Origin: Hyphomicrobiaceae bacterium
Lineage (GTDB): Bacteria > Pseudomonadota > Alphaproteobacteria > Rhizobiales > Hyphomicrobiaceae
NCBI GenBank assembly: GCA_023384095.1
Contig: JAHDXT010000029.1
Location: forward strand, 1-47,479
Direction: 5' to 3'
DNA length: 47,479 nucleotides
Position 1 is the first letter of the stretch. Each line of letters begins with the position of its first letter. This document shows, piece after piece, positions 19,241 through 26,617 of the stretch. The position numbers and the translations under genes are program-made. Under the pieces are notes generated by a model. It was not told the DNA's origin, ran no database searches, and was given only the letters and a program-made list of their open reading frames with translations.

Positions 19241-19639
19241 ATGAATGACGCTCCGAACAATGCACCCACCCTCGATCACATCGGTTTGCAGGTGAGCGAT
19301 TTCCCGCGCGCCAAAGCTTTCTATTCGGCCGCATTGCAGCCGCTCGGCATCAGAGTGCAGATGGAGTTTCCGACGGACAAAGGCGGTGTCGCCGGATTCG
19401 GCCGCTGCAAGCCCGAGTTCTGGATCTCGGCAGACAAGCCCACGAGCCCGTTCCATATCGCCTTCGGGGCGGCCAATCGCCCCGAGGTCGATGCTTTCTA
19501 TGCAGCCGCACTCGCGGCAGGCGCCAAGGATAACGGCGCACCGGGACTGCGGCCGCAGTATCACCCCGACTATTACGGCGCCTTCGTGCTCGATCCGGAC
19601 GGGCACAACATCGAAGCCGTCTGTCACTACCCCGAGTGA
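19241..19639 (+). CDS. VOC family (glyoxalase-like) protein
   Basis: A 132-residue single VOC-fold protein. It starts LDHIGLQVSDFPRAKAFYSAALQPLGI, the usual first module with His as a metal ligand. The middle has FHIAFGAANRPEVDAFYAAALAAGAKDNG and the end YYGAFVLDPDGHNIEAVCH, with the second His and Glu. This layout matches the DUF-like glyoxalase/dioxygenase subgroup often annotated only as VOC. AAGGAGG 8 bases before the ATG is a near-ideal ribosome site. It precedes a 39-residue membrane protein and cimA, and may be cotranscribed with them. Substrate unknown. Confidence 0.88.
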   Translation: MNDAPNNAPTLDHIGLQVSDFPRAKAFYSAALQPLGIRVQMEFPTDKGGVAGFGRCKPEFWISADKPTSPFHIAFGAANRPEVDAFYAAALAAGAKDNGAPGLRPQYHPDYYGAFVLDPDGHNIEAVCHYPE

Positions 19640-19647
19640 GCATCCCG

Positions 19648-19767
19648 ATGACCGAGCCCGACGCCACGCCTCCCTTCCAGCGCCACCGCATCTATTACCT
19701 GATCCTGAAGATCGCCGTGATGATTGCAGCCGTCGCCCTTGCCCTGCGCCTCGCCGATCTCATCTGA
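19648..19767 (+). CDS. 39-residue single-pass membrane protein
   Basis: A short ORF 8 bases after the VOC gene. The N-terminal 14 residues are polar (MTEPDATPPFQRHR), followed by one hydrophobic helix (IYYLILKIAVMIAAVALALR) and a short tail. It sits in the same gene run, ending 10 bases before the cimA start. The composition of a charged start plus a clean helix supports a real small membrane protein. Its richness in Ile, Leu and Val just before an isoleucine-pathway gene also allows a leader-peptide reading. No family recognised. Confidence 0.6.
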   Translation: MTEPDATPPFQRHRIYYLILKIAVMIAAVALALRLADLI

Positions 19768-19777
19768 GGACCGACAA

Positions 19778-21388
19778 TTGTCTCGCGAACGCCTCTACCT
19801 GTTCGACACCACGCTGCGCGACGGCGCGCAGACCACGGGGGTCGACTTCTCGCTCGAGGACAAGCGCCGCATCGCCGAGGTGCTCGATGGCCTCGGCCTG
19901 GATTACATCGAGGGCGGCTATCCGGGCGCCAACGCGACCGATACGGCCCTGTTCGCCGCCCGGCCCAGGCTCGCCAACGCGCGCTTCACCGCGTTCGGCA
20001 TGACCAAGCGCGCTGGCCGCTCGGTCGCCAACGACCCGGGCTTCCAGGCGACCCTCCAGTCGGGCGCGGACGCCGTCTGCCTCGTCGCCAAGGCGTGGGA
20101 CTACCACGTGCGCGTCGCACTCGGCATCGGCAACGAGGAGAACCTCGACGGCATCGTCCAGTCGGTCCGCGCCCTGCGCGAGGCGGGCACCGAGGCGATG
20201 ATCGACTGCGAGCACTTCTTCGACGGCTACAAGGGCAACCGCACCTACGCGCTCGCCGTCGCCAGGGCCGCCTACGAGGCGGGCGCGCGCTGGGTGGTGC
20301 TGTGCGACACCAATGGCGGCACGCTGCCGCACGAGCTGGAGCGCATCGTGCGCGAGGTGGCCGAGGCGATCCCCGGCAGCCATCTCGGCATTCACACCCA
20401 CAACGACACCGAGAACGCGGTCGCCAACACGCTCGCCGCCGTGCGCGCCGGCGCGCGCCAGATCCAGGGCACGCTCAACGGTCTCGGCGAGCGCTGCGGC
20501 AACGCCAACCTGACCTCGATCATCCCGACGCTGCTGCTGAAATCGGAGCTCGTCGACCGCTTCGAGACGGCGGTCACGCCGGAACGGCTGATGCGGCTCA
20601 CGAAGGCCAGCCGCATCCTCGACGAGATCCTGAATCGCGCGCCCAACCGGCAGGCGCCCTACGTGGGCGAGTCGGCATTCGCGACCAAGGCGGGGATCCA
20701 CGCCTCCGCCATCGTCAAGGAGCCCGAGACCTATGAGCACGTGAAGCCGGAGAGCGTCGGCAACCGCCGCCGCGTGCTGGTCTCGGATCAGGCCGGCAAG
20801 TCCAACGTCGTCGCCGAGCTGGAGCGGCTCGGCATCCCGATCGCGAAGGAGGACGAGGGCGTCGCTCGCCTGCTCGAGGAGGTGAAGGAGCGCGAGGCGG
20901 TCGGCTATGCCTACGAGGGCGCCGAGGCGTCCTTCGAGCTGCTGGCGCGCCGGCTGCTGGGCGAGGTGCCCAAGTACTTCACCGTGGACAGCTTCCGGGT
21001 GATGGTCGAGAAGCGCCACAATGCGGTCGGCCGGCTGGTCACGGTCTCGGAGGCGACGGTCAGGGTGTTCATCGCCGGCGGCGAGGAGCCGCTGTGGTCC
21101 GTGGCCGAGGGCAACGGCCCGGTCCACGCCCTCGACCAGGCCCTGCGCAAGGACCTCGGCCGCTACCAGAAGCACATCCGCGACGTCGAGCTCGTCGATT
21201 ACAAGGTGCGCATCCTGACCGGCGGCACCGAGGCCGTGACCCGGGTGCTGATCGAGAGCCACGACAAGGCCACGGGCGCGCGCTGGCTGACGGTCGGCGT
21301 GTCGCCCAACATCGTCGATGCGAGCTTCGAGGCGCTGGTCGACTCGATCAACTACAAGTTGCTGAAGGACGGCGCCACCGCGGCTTGA
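19778..21388 (+). CDS. cimA: (R)-citramalate synthase
   Basis: Condenses pyruvate and acetyl-CoA to citramalate, the threonine-independent entry to isoleucine synthesis. The 536 residues show the DRE-TIM metallolyase signature FDTTLRDGAQ (from residue 9), YIEGGYPGAN, the metal site HTHND near 206, and GLGERCGNANL. The C-terminal half carries a LeuA-type dimer/allosteric domain (FRVMVEKRHNAVG to the end). Length and the YVGESAFATKAGIHASA motif favour CimA over 2-isopropylmalate synthase. The chosen start is the TTG at 19778 (SRERLYLFDTTLRDG), with TGAGGA 7 bases upstream; an in-frame ATG at 19724 would overlap the preceding small ORF. Confidence 0.92.
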   Translation: MSRERLYLFDTTLRDGAQTTGVDFSLEDKRRIAEVLDGLGLDYIEGGYPGANATDTALFAARPRLANARFTAFGMTKRAGRSVANDPGFQATLQSGADAVCLVAKAWDYHVRVALGIGNEENLDGIVQSVRALREAGTEAMIDCEHFFDGYKGNRTYALAVARAAYEAGARWVVLCDTNGGTLPHELERIVREVAEAIPGSHLGIHTHNDTENAVANTLAAVRAGARQIQGTLNGLGERCGNANLTSIIPTLLLKSELVDRFETAVTPERLMRLTKASRILDEILNRAPNRQAPYVGESAFATKAGIHASAIVKEPETYEHVKPESVGNRRRVLVSDQAGKSNVVAELERLGIPIAKEDEGVARLLEEVKEREAVGYAYEGAEASFELLARRLLGEVPKYFTVDSFRVMVEKRHNAVGRLVTVSEATVRVFIAGGEEPLWSVAEGNGPVHALDQALRKDLGRYQKHIRDVELVDYKVRILTGGTEAVTRVLIESHDKATGARWLTVGVSPNIVDASFEALVDSINYKLLKDGATAA

Positions 21389-21398
21389 GAACGCCGGG

Positions 21399-21548
21399 TC
21401 ACGGCTTCGCCGGCGTCGGCGAAGGGGCGCTGGCCGGTGGAGGAGGCGTGGTCGTCGTCTCGACCGGCTTCTCCCACGGAATGAGCAGGAACAGAATGAG
21501 CAGCAGCAACACGAGAACCCCGAGATACCAGCCTGCGCTTCCCGCCAT
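21399..21548 (-). CDS. 49-residue membrane protein with a proline-rich tail
   Basis: A minus-strand ORF convergent with cimA, with stop codons 10 bases apart. The sequence starts MAGSAGWYLGVLVLLLLILF, one strong helix, followed by LLIPWEKP and a Thr/Pro/Ala tail (TTTTPPPPASAPSPTPAKP). An aromatic-flanked helix and extended tail are typical of small envelope proteins. A GGA lies about 12 bases upstream of the ATG. No family recognised; it could be a small subunit or a spurious GC-rich frame, but a clean transmembrane segment argues for a gene. Confidence 0.55.
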   Translation of the reverse strand: MAGSAGWYLGVLVLLLLILFLLIPWEKPVETTTTPPPPASAPSPTPAKP

Positions 21549-21617
21549 GAGACTCGTTCCGTGGTGAGTGCACCTACGGGAGAACCCGCTGCCCGCGTGC
21601 CCCGTTCCGCTCCAGCC

Positions 21618-21649
21618 GGGTCAGACCCGCAGGCGCAGGGTCTGACCCC
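21618..21649. repeat. GGTCAGACCC/GGGTCTGACC palindrome
   Basis: GGGTCAGACCC and GGGTCTGACCCC face each other across 9 bases and can form a long stem. Other copies are at 22051-22074, 44536-44558 and 47405-47430, with single arms near 9833, 21791, 24074 and 44586. Confidence 0.75.
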
Positions 21650-21671
21650 GTCTCGGTTTCGGGTGAGCTCT

Positions 21672-21712
21672 GGGGTCAGCGCTCACCGGCTTTGCCGACC
21701 TTCGATGACGCA
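21672..21712. repeat. partial copy of the 185-bp dispersed repeat
   Basis: GGGGTCAGCGCTCACCGGC and the following TTTGCCGACCTTCGATGACG match the left 40 bases of the repeats at 23869 and 44330, with one base missing and one changed. The rest of the element is not present here. Confidence 0.7.
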
Positions 21713-21820
21713 ACCAGGATAGCAGAGGCCGCCCCGGCTTCTTGATGCTTGGAGCTCGTGGGTCGGCCAAGGTTCGCTGCAGGCCGCGCCGGGTCCGACC
21801 CCGTCTTGCCCGCTGGAACG

Positions 21821-21967
21821 CATCACGGGTTTCCGCCTTCGCGGAAATGACGGATCGGGTGGGCGCAACGGTGGCGCCATCCGGTCGCGCACCTGCTTGG
21901 CGCACCCTTTCATTCCCATCCGCCCGCCCACAGTTACCGTCATACCCGCGCAGGCGGGTATCTGCGA
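21821..21967. repeat. REP-like palindrome pair
   Basis: Two hairpins in opposite orientation. TTTCCGC-CTTC-GCGGAAA (21830-21847) is followed by ATGACGG, and about 84 bases later CCGTCAT leads into TACCCGC-GCAG-GCGGGTA (21943-21960). The CCGTCAT/ATGACGG ends match those of the 89-bp elements at 23934 and 44395 but point inward, so this is the inverted arrangement of the same family. Confidence 0.7.
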
Positions 21968-22050
21968 TCCGCCGCTACTTCGCTTCGACGGCGACGGGGT
22001 TTAGATGCCTTGAAGCGGATTCGGGGCCTCCCGGATAGCCAAGTTTCGTT

Positions 22051-22074
22051 TCAGACCCGCAGGGTCTGACCCCA
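22051..22074. repeat. GGTCTGACC palindrome, copy 2
   Basis: TCAGACCC-GC-AGGGTCTGA, directly after AGTTTCGTT, which also precedes the copy near 44536. It lies 22 bases past the decarboxylase stop and could serve as its transcript-end hairpin. Confidence 0.75.
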
Positions 22075-22095
22075 TTCAAGAACGCATCGCCCGCC

Positions 22096-23718
22096 TCACC
22101 GCCGCGCCGCGACGCCGGCGACGAAGCGGCTCAGGGTCCGGCTGTAGGCGCCACGCGGGATCATGATCTCGATCAATTGCCACGTGCTCTGGTCGGCATG
22201 TGCGGCCTCGAGCGCATCCCATAGCTCGGCCCGCGTCGAGACCCGCCGTCCCTTGCCGCCGAGTGGGGCGGCCATCTCGGCGAAGTGCCAGTCGTCGAGG
22301 TCGTTGTAGCTCGTGTCGGCCTGGAACACCTTGAGCATGCCCCAGGCGGCGTTGTTGAACAGCAGCACGATAGGGTTGAGCCCGAGCCGCCGCGCGTTGC
22401 CGAGCTCCCAGCCCGTCATCTGAAAGGCGCCGTCGCCGACCAGGATCAGTGGCCGCCGTCCGCTCGCCACCTGCAGTCCGAGCCCCATCGGCACGCCGGG
22501 ACCCATGGTCGCGTAATACGCGGGTGCGACCAGGTCGGTGTGGACGATGTCCATGGCCGTGAACAGGCAATCGCCCATGTCGGAGGCGATCGGCATGCGC
22601 CCGGCGGCGGCGAAGAGATCGTTGACGGCGCGGGCGATGTCCTCCGGCTCGATGGGGCCGGCGTCGCGGGCGAGCCCGTGCGGACACTCGGGAAGGGCGC
22701 TGCGCGAGCTGCTGCCGATCGGCTCGGCGATCTCGAGCAGCGCGTCGACGAGCGCGGCCAGCGTCACCTCGGGATAGACGTGATGGCCGAAGGCGACCCG
22801 GCGGTCGAAGGCGTGGATCATGCTCCGGCGGTCGATCAGCCGCTCCGAGACCGCGAAGTTGGTATCGCAGAGGATGACGCCGAGCAGCAGCAGCGCGTCC
22901 GATCCCTCGACCGCCTGGCTGACCCGGCCGTCGCCGGCGCGGCCGAGATAGGTCCCGATCAGCGGCGCATCGGTGCCGGCCAGGATGCCTCGGCCCATGA
23001 AGCTCGTCGCCGTGGGCAGCCTGAGCCTGCGGGAGAGTTCCGCGACGCGGGCCTCGAGCCCGTAGCGGCGCACCTCGACGCCGAGCACCAGGACCGGCTG
23101 GGCGGCCGCTTTCAGTCTGGCCAGGACCTCGGCGGCGCAGGCGCGCGCCGCTTCCGGGTCGGCTGCCCGCTCGGCATAGGGCGGCACCGGCTTGACCGGG
23201 ACGCCCACCATGTCGCGCGGCAGCTCGATGTAGACCGGCCGCGACAGCTCGCGCGCCTCCGTCAGCACGCGGGCGATCTCCGTGTGCGCGGTGGCCGGGT
23301 TGTCGAGCACGGCCTGTGCGGCCGTCACTTCCTTGAAGATGAGGTGCTGGCTGCCGAGGTGCTTGACCTGGTGGTGCAGTCCGAGGCCGAAGCCGGCCTC
23401 CGCCGTCCCCGGCGCGCCGGAGATGACGACCACGGGCGACTTCTCGGCATAGGCCTGCGCCACGGCGTTGATCATGTTGAGGCCGCCCGCACCATAGGTG
23501 ATGGCGGCGACGCCGAGCCCCGAGCGATAGCGCGCCGCCGCGTCCGCCGCGAAGCCGACGGCGGGCTCGTGCGAGAGCGTGTAGAGCGGCAGCACGCGGG
23601 ATTGCTCGACCTCCTTGAAGAAGGGCAGCGCGAAATCTCCGGGGATGCCGAAGATCTCCTTGGCGCCGTAAGCCTTGAGCCCGGCGAGCAGGGCGCGTGC
23701 GAGGGTCGGTTTCGGCAT
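22096..23718 (-). CDS. indolepyruvate/phenylpyruvate decarboxylase, Azospirillum type
   Basis: A thiamine-diphosphate 2-keto acid decarboxylase of 540 residues, expected to convert indolepyruvate or phenylpyruvate to the aldehyde, as in indole-3-acetate synthesis. Seen: IPGDFALPFFK (24-35), catalytic Glu51 in TLSHEPAVGFAADAAARY, the HH pair (His115-116) characteristic of pyruvate/indolepyruvate decarboxylases, and GDG-X24-NN (428-456) for Mg-ThDP. Long blocks resemble Azospirillum PpdC as I recall it (MGDCLFTAMD, GDGAFQMTGWELGN). The ATG at 23718 gives the normal N-terminus; the frame does not extend usefully. No aminotransferase or aldehyde dehydrogenase lies beside it, and repeats flank both sides. 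Confidence 0.85.
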   Translation of the reverse strand: MPKPTLARALLAGLKAYGAKEIFGIPGDFALPFFKEVEQSRVLPLYTLSHEPAVGFAADAAARYRSGLGVAAITYGAGGLNMINAVAQAYAEKSPVVVISGAPGTAEAGFGLGLHHQVKHLGSQHLIFKEVTAAQAVLDNPATAHTEIARVLTEARELSRPVYIELPRDMVGVPVKPVPPYAERAADPEAARACAAEVLARLKAAAQPVLVLGVEVRRYGLEARVAELSRRLRLPTATSFMGRGILAGTDAPLIGTYLGRAGDGRVSQAVEGSDALLLLGVILCDTNFAVSERLIDRRSMIHAFDRRVAFGHHVYPEVTLAALVDALLEIAEPIGSSSRSALPECPHGLARDAGPIEPEDIARAVNDLFAAAGRMPIASDMGDCLFTAMDIVHTDLVAPAYYATMGPGVPMGLGLQVASGRRPLILVGDGAFQMTGWELGNARRLGLNPIVLLFNNAAWGMLKVFQADTSYNDLDDWHFAEMAAPLGGKGRRVSTRAELWDALEAAHADQSTWQLIEIMIPRGAYSRTLSRFVAGVAARR

Positions 23719-24134
23719 GGGATTGACCTCCGGATCGGCGGTCCGCCGCCGACGCGATCATACCGGAGATGAGGACGCAAGCCGAGCCGGACAAGCCGCG
23801 GGCTTGGATGGCCGACGGCTCTGCCCGGCAGCAGGCGCCCGCAATGAAACCGCCCGAGCGGAGGCGTCGGGGTCAGCCGCTCACCGGCTTTGCCGACCCT
23901 CGATGACGAAACGATTCCCGCTGCATACCCACACCGTCATTCCCGCGGAGGCGGGAATCCACGACACGCCGCAGATCAGGTGTGGAGAGTTGCGTGGATG
24001 GCCGCCTTCGCGGCCATGACGGAAGGAAGGGAAAAGGGACCAGGCGGAACACCGGCGTCGACGCTGATCGGGGATCTGACCCCTTCAGTTTCGTTTCAGA
24101 TCCAGCTGGGCCTGGCCCCTTCTTATGTCCCGAG
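23719..24134. other. 416-base intergenic region with a dispersed repeat
   Basis: No gene is seen. Bases 23869-24053 are a copy of the 185-bp repeat found again at 44330. After it come single-arm GATCTGACCCC and CAGTTTCGTTTCAGA modules near 24074-24100. The decarboxylase promoter should lie in the first 150 bases; no boxes stand out. Confidence 0.6.
23869..24053. repeat. 185-bp dispersed repeat, copy A
   Basis: About 98 percent identical by eye to 44330-44514 (four or so differences in 185 bases), 20.5 kb away in the same orientation. It starts GGGGTCAGCCGCTCACCGGC and contains the 89-bp element 23934-24022. That inner part has ends CCGTCAT and ATGACGG and two perfect hairpins, ATTCCCGC-GGAG-GCGGGAAT and ATGGCCGC-CTTC-GCGGCCAT. 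The near identity points to recent spread or gene conversion. Confidence 0.92.
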
Positions 24135-25199
24135 CTAGCCCCGCTCGGCGCCGGGGCAGAGCTGATAAGCGCGCGCGAATGCGTCCTTGCTCGAGGCGAA
24201 CTCGCCGATGAGGGTGCCGCCGGGCGCGTGGGCCTTGAGATAGCTTTCGGTCATCGAGCGCTCGAAGCCGTCGAGCACGCGCAGCGCCGTGTATTCCACC
24301 GCGTCCGCCGCCAGGTGGCGGATCAGCATCGTCTTCGTCCCGCCATAGCTCGCCATCAGCACGCGGCAGGTCGTCGGCTCGGCCTCCTTCGGCAACTCGG
24401 GGACTTTGGCCCGCACCGCCGGAGCGGGCCGTGGCGGCACGATGGCTGCTCGCGGCCCCAGAGCAGCGGTGCTGGTCTGCCAGGCGGCAAGTGCCGGCGG
24501 GCCTGCCGCACCCGCCTGCAGCGCGCCAGTCGTCGACTCGGCGACCTGGCCGGTGCAATGCAGCGCCCGGAACCGCTCAGCCGTCAGCTCGATCGAGCGG
24601 CCATAGGCGCGGTCCACGGCCCATTTGCCCGCCAGGTCCTGGAAGGTGACCGCACGCTTCCTCGACAGCGGCGCGGTCCAGGCCAGGATGTCGTCCTGCT
24701 TGAGCCGAGTGCGAGCCGCAACCGGAGCCGCGACGCGCTCTCCCGAATACACGACGAGGTGCTCGAGCTGGGCCCTGACGCCCGTCGCCACGTCCGGGAA
24801 GCTGTTGCCTGGGACGCCGCCGCCCGTCGTTCCGAGGCCGGCGAAATTGTACTGGCGCGGATCGACGTCGCCGCGCCGGCCATTGCCGCGCTGGAAGGTC
24901 AGGTAGTTGGTCTCGATCAGCATCTGGAAGAAGGCGTAGTCCCAGCGGACCTGCAGCGCCTCCCCGTGCCGCTTGTACCACGCGGCGATGTCGCTGTAGC
25001 CCGGGTCGAGACCGCTGTTGCGCGCCGTCAGGAACGCCATCAGCCGCTCCGGCGTCACGCAAGCCGGGACGGGGTTGGCGGCGCCGGTCCGGATCGCCGG
25101 CGTGTCGGGGGCGGCAGGCGCGGCAGCGGCCCAGCCGGCGATCAGTCCCGCCAGGAGAAGGGCGGAACGTGCCCGGCTCAGGCGCGAGCGGCGGCGCAC
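24135..25199 (-). CDS. exported glucosaminidase-like protein (downstream paralog)
   Basis: A predicted peptidoglycan N-acetylglucosaminidase of 354 residues. A signal peptide is visible (VRRRSRLSRARSALLLAGLI, Ala-rich cleavage region). The glucosaminidase-type domain has WDYAFFQMLIETNYLTFQRG with probable catalytic Glu96, then QYNFAGLG and SFPDVATGVRAQLEHLVVYS. After an Ala/Pro linker, a C-terminal domain of about 75 residues begins CRVLMASYGGTKTMLIRH and ends YQLCPGAE; I do not recognise it. It is paralogous along its whole length to the upstream gene, 11 bases away. The GTG at 25199 is the only sensible start but has a poor ribosome site, so translation may be coupled. Confidence 0.75.
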   Translation of the reverse strand: MRRRSRLSRARSALLLAGLIAGWAAAAPAAPDTPAIRTGAANPVPACVTPERLMAFLTARNSGLDPGYSDIAAWYKRHGEALQVRWDYAFFQMLIETNYLTFQRGNGRRGDVDPRQYNFAGLGTTGGGVPGNSFPDVATGVRAQLEHLVVYSGERVAAPVAARTRLKQDDILAWTAPLSRKRAVTFQDLAGKWAVDRAYGRSIELTAERFRALHCTGQVAESTTGALQAGAAGPPALAAWQTSTAALGPRAAIVPPRPAPAVRAKVPELPKEAEPTTCRVLMASYGGTKTMLIRHLAADAVEYTALRVLDGFERSMTESYLKAHAPGGTLIGEFASSKDAFARAYQLCPGAERG

Positions 25200-25210
25200 C
25201 GGGCCGTCAC

Positions 25211-26413
25211 TCAGCCCTCCGGGCACAGCTCGAAGGCCTTGTCGAGAGCGCTCATCTGGCTGGCGAACTCTCCCACGGGCTCGCCGCCTTTGGCATAGGC
25301 GGCGATGTAGGCCTCCGTTTCGCGCTTCTCCGATCCCTCGTTGACGTCGAGCACCGTGTAGTTGACGAGGCCTTCGCCGGCGGCCTTGATGATGATCGCC
25401 TTCTGCCCGCCATAGCTCGCAGTCCAGACGCGGCACTTGGGACGGGAGCTGCCGAGCGCGGCTGCGGCCGCTGCCGAAGTCGCAGCCGAGGCTGTCTTCA
25501 TAGCAGCCGGTTTCTCGCTTGCAGCCTTCCCGGTGTTCCGGGATTCGGGGATCACGGCCGCTTCCTTGGAGGCCGTGGGCGCGGGGTCGGCAGCCGCGGC
25601 TCCCTGCGTCGCGATCGAAGTGGCGCCGAGGCTCGACCGCGGAGCATCCTCCGCGCGCGCCTGCTCTACGGAGCGCCGCATCATCTCGGCGCCGGCGCTC
25701 TTCGCCTCGGGCTCTGCCTCCGCCACTCTGGCCTCGGCCTGCCCGCGCCGCGCCTCTGCGACGAGCTCCGGCCGCGGGTCGGGCCCCTTGCACTGCTCGT
25801 CGAAGAAGGCATTGGCGATGGCCCCCACCTTGCCCGAGTAGCCGCGGTCGCCGGGCGCCCACTTGCGCGACAGGTCGGCGAACGTCACCGGGCCGTCGAG
25901 GCCCTTCTGCCAGGCGGTCAGGATGCCCCACTCCTGCACCTTGCGGGTGCGGTCGGCGACGGGGTTCTCGATACGGTCGCCGGCGTAGAGGAGGAGATGC
26001 TGCAAATGGGCCTTGACGCCGCTCGTGGCGTCCGGGAAGCGCTCGCCCGATTGACCGCGGCCGGCGGCGCCGAGGCCCGCGAAGTTGTTCTGCGCCGGGC
26101 GAACGTTGCCGGGCTTGCCATTGCCGCGGCTGAAGGAAAGATTGCCGGTTTCCAGCAGCATCTGGAAGAAGGCGTAGTCCCAGCGCACGCCGAGGGCTTC
26201 GCCGTGGCGCATGTACTCGGTCGCCAGATCGTCGAAGCGCTGGTCCATCGCCGGGTTGCGCTGCTTCACGAACGCCATCATGCGGCCCGGCGTTGCGCAC
26301 GCGGCGGCCTGGTTGGCGGTTCCGGTCTTGATCGCGGGCAGGGATTGCGCCTGGGCAGGCAAAGCCGCCCACGGCAGCGTCGACAGCAAGAAGGCAGCGG
26401 CTCGGCACTTCAT
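25211..26413 (-). CDS. exported glucosaminidase-like protein (upstream paralog)
   Basis: A 400-residue paralog of the next gene. The signal peptide MKCRAAAFLLSTLPWAALPA ends at an AQA site. The domain WDYAFFQMLLETGNLSFSRG (Glu88) followed by QNNFAGLG and FPDATSGVKAHLQHLLLYAG matches the layout of glucosaminidases that cleave peptidoglycan glycan strands. A long Ala/Glu-rich linker (about residues 225-320) is followed by the shared C-terminal domain KCRVWTASYGGQKAIIIKAA to AFELCPEG, with a Cys near each end that may pair. The ATG at 26413 is chosen over one at 26461 because it starts the signal peptide. Together with its neighbour it forms a tandem duplication. Confidence 0.78.
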   Translation of the reverse strand: MKCRAAAFLLSTLPWAALPAQAQSLPAIKTGTANQAAACATPGRMMAFVKQRNPAMDQRFDDLATEYMRHGEALGVRWDYAFFQMLLETGNLSFSRGNGKPGNVRPAQNNFAGLGAAGRGQSGERFPDATSGVKAHLQHLLLYAGDRIENPVADRTRKVQEWGILTAWQKGLDGPVTFADLSRKWAPGDRGYSGKVGAIANAFFDEQCKGPDPRPELVAEARRGQAEARVAEAEPEAKSAGAEMMRRSVEQARAEDAPRSSLGATSIATQGAAAADPAPTASKEAAVIPESRNTGKAASEKPAAMKTASAATSAAAAAALGSSRPKCRVWTASYGGQKAIIIKAAGEGLVNYTVLDVNEGSEKRETEAYIAAYAKGGEPVGEFASQMSALDKAFELCPEG

Positions 26414-26617
26414 GAGATCACGTCGCTCCGTCTCCTCAAAGTGCGTCCCGCGATCGGGCACGCGCTATCTCCACGGCAATTATGGCCATCAACCTTAAGG
26501 GGCAGTTGATGCCGGCCTTCTTTCGAGAATTAGGAGGATGACGAACTTTGGGGCGCAAGTAGGGGCTGGCGGGGGTGGAATTGTGACGGCGTGGTCCAAT
26601 CGCCCGTCAGCAGCCGC

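Larger units (their letters stand above)
21549..22095. other. 547-base repeat-rich intergenic region
   Basis: No gene is seen. It is a patchwork of dispersed repeat modules: GGGTCAGACCC/GGGTCTGACCCC palindromes, a fragment of the CACCGGCTTTGCCGACC repeat, and a REP-like pair. It separates two minus-strand genes, the decarboxylase ending at 22096 and the 49-residue protein. Confidence 0.6.

Noticed and set aside
23890-24138. ORFs reading HSRGGGNPRHAADQVW within the dispersed repeat, seen again at 44351
   Set aside because: The matching peptides come from a repeated noncoding palindrome, not from a gene family.
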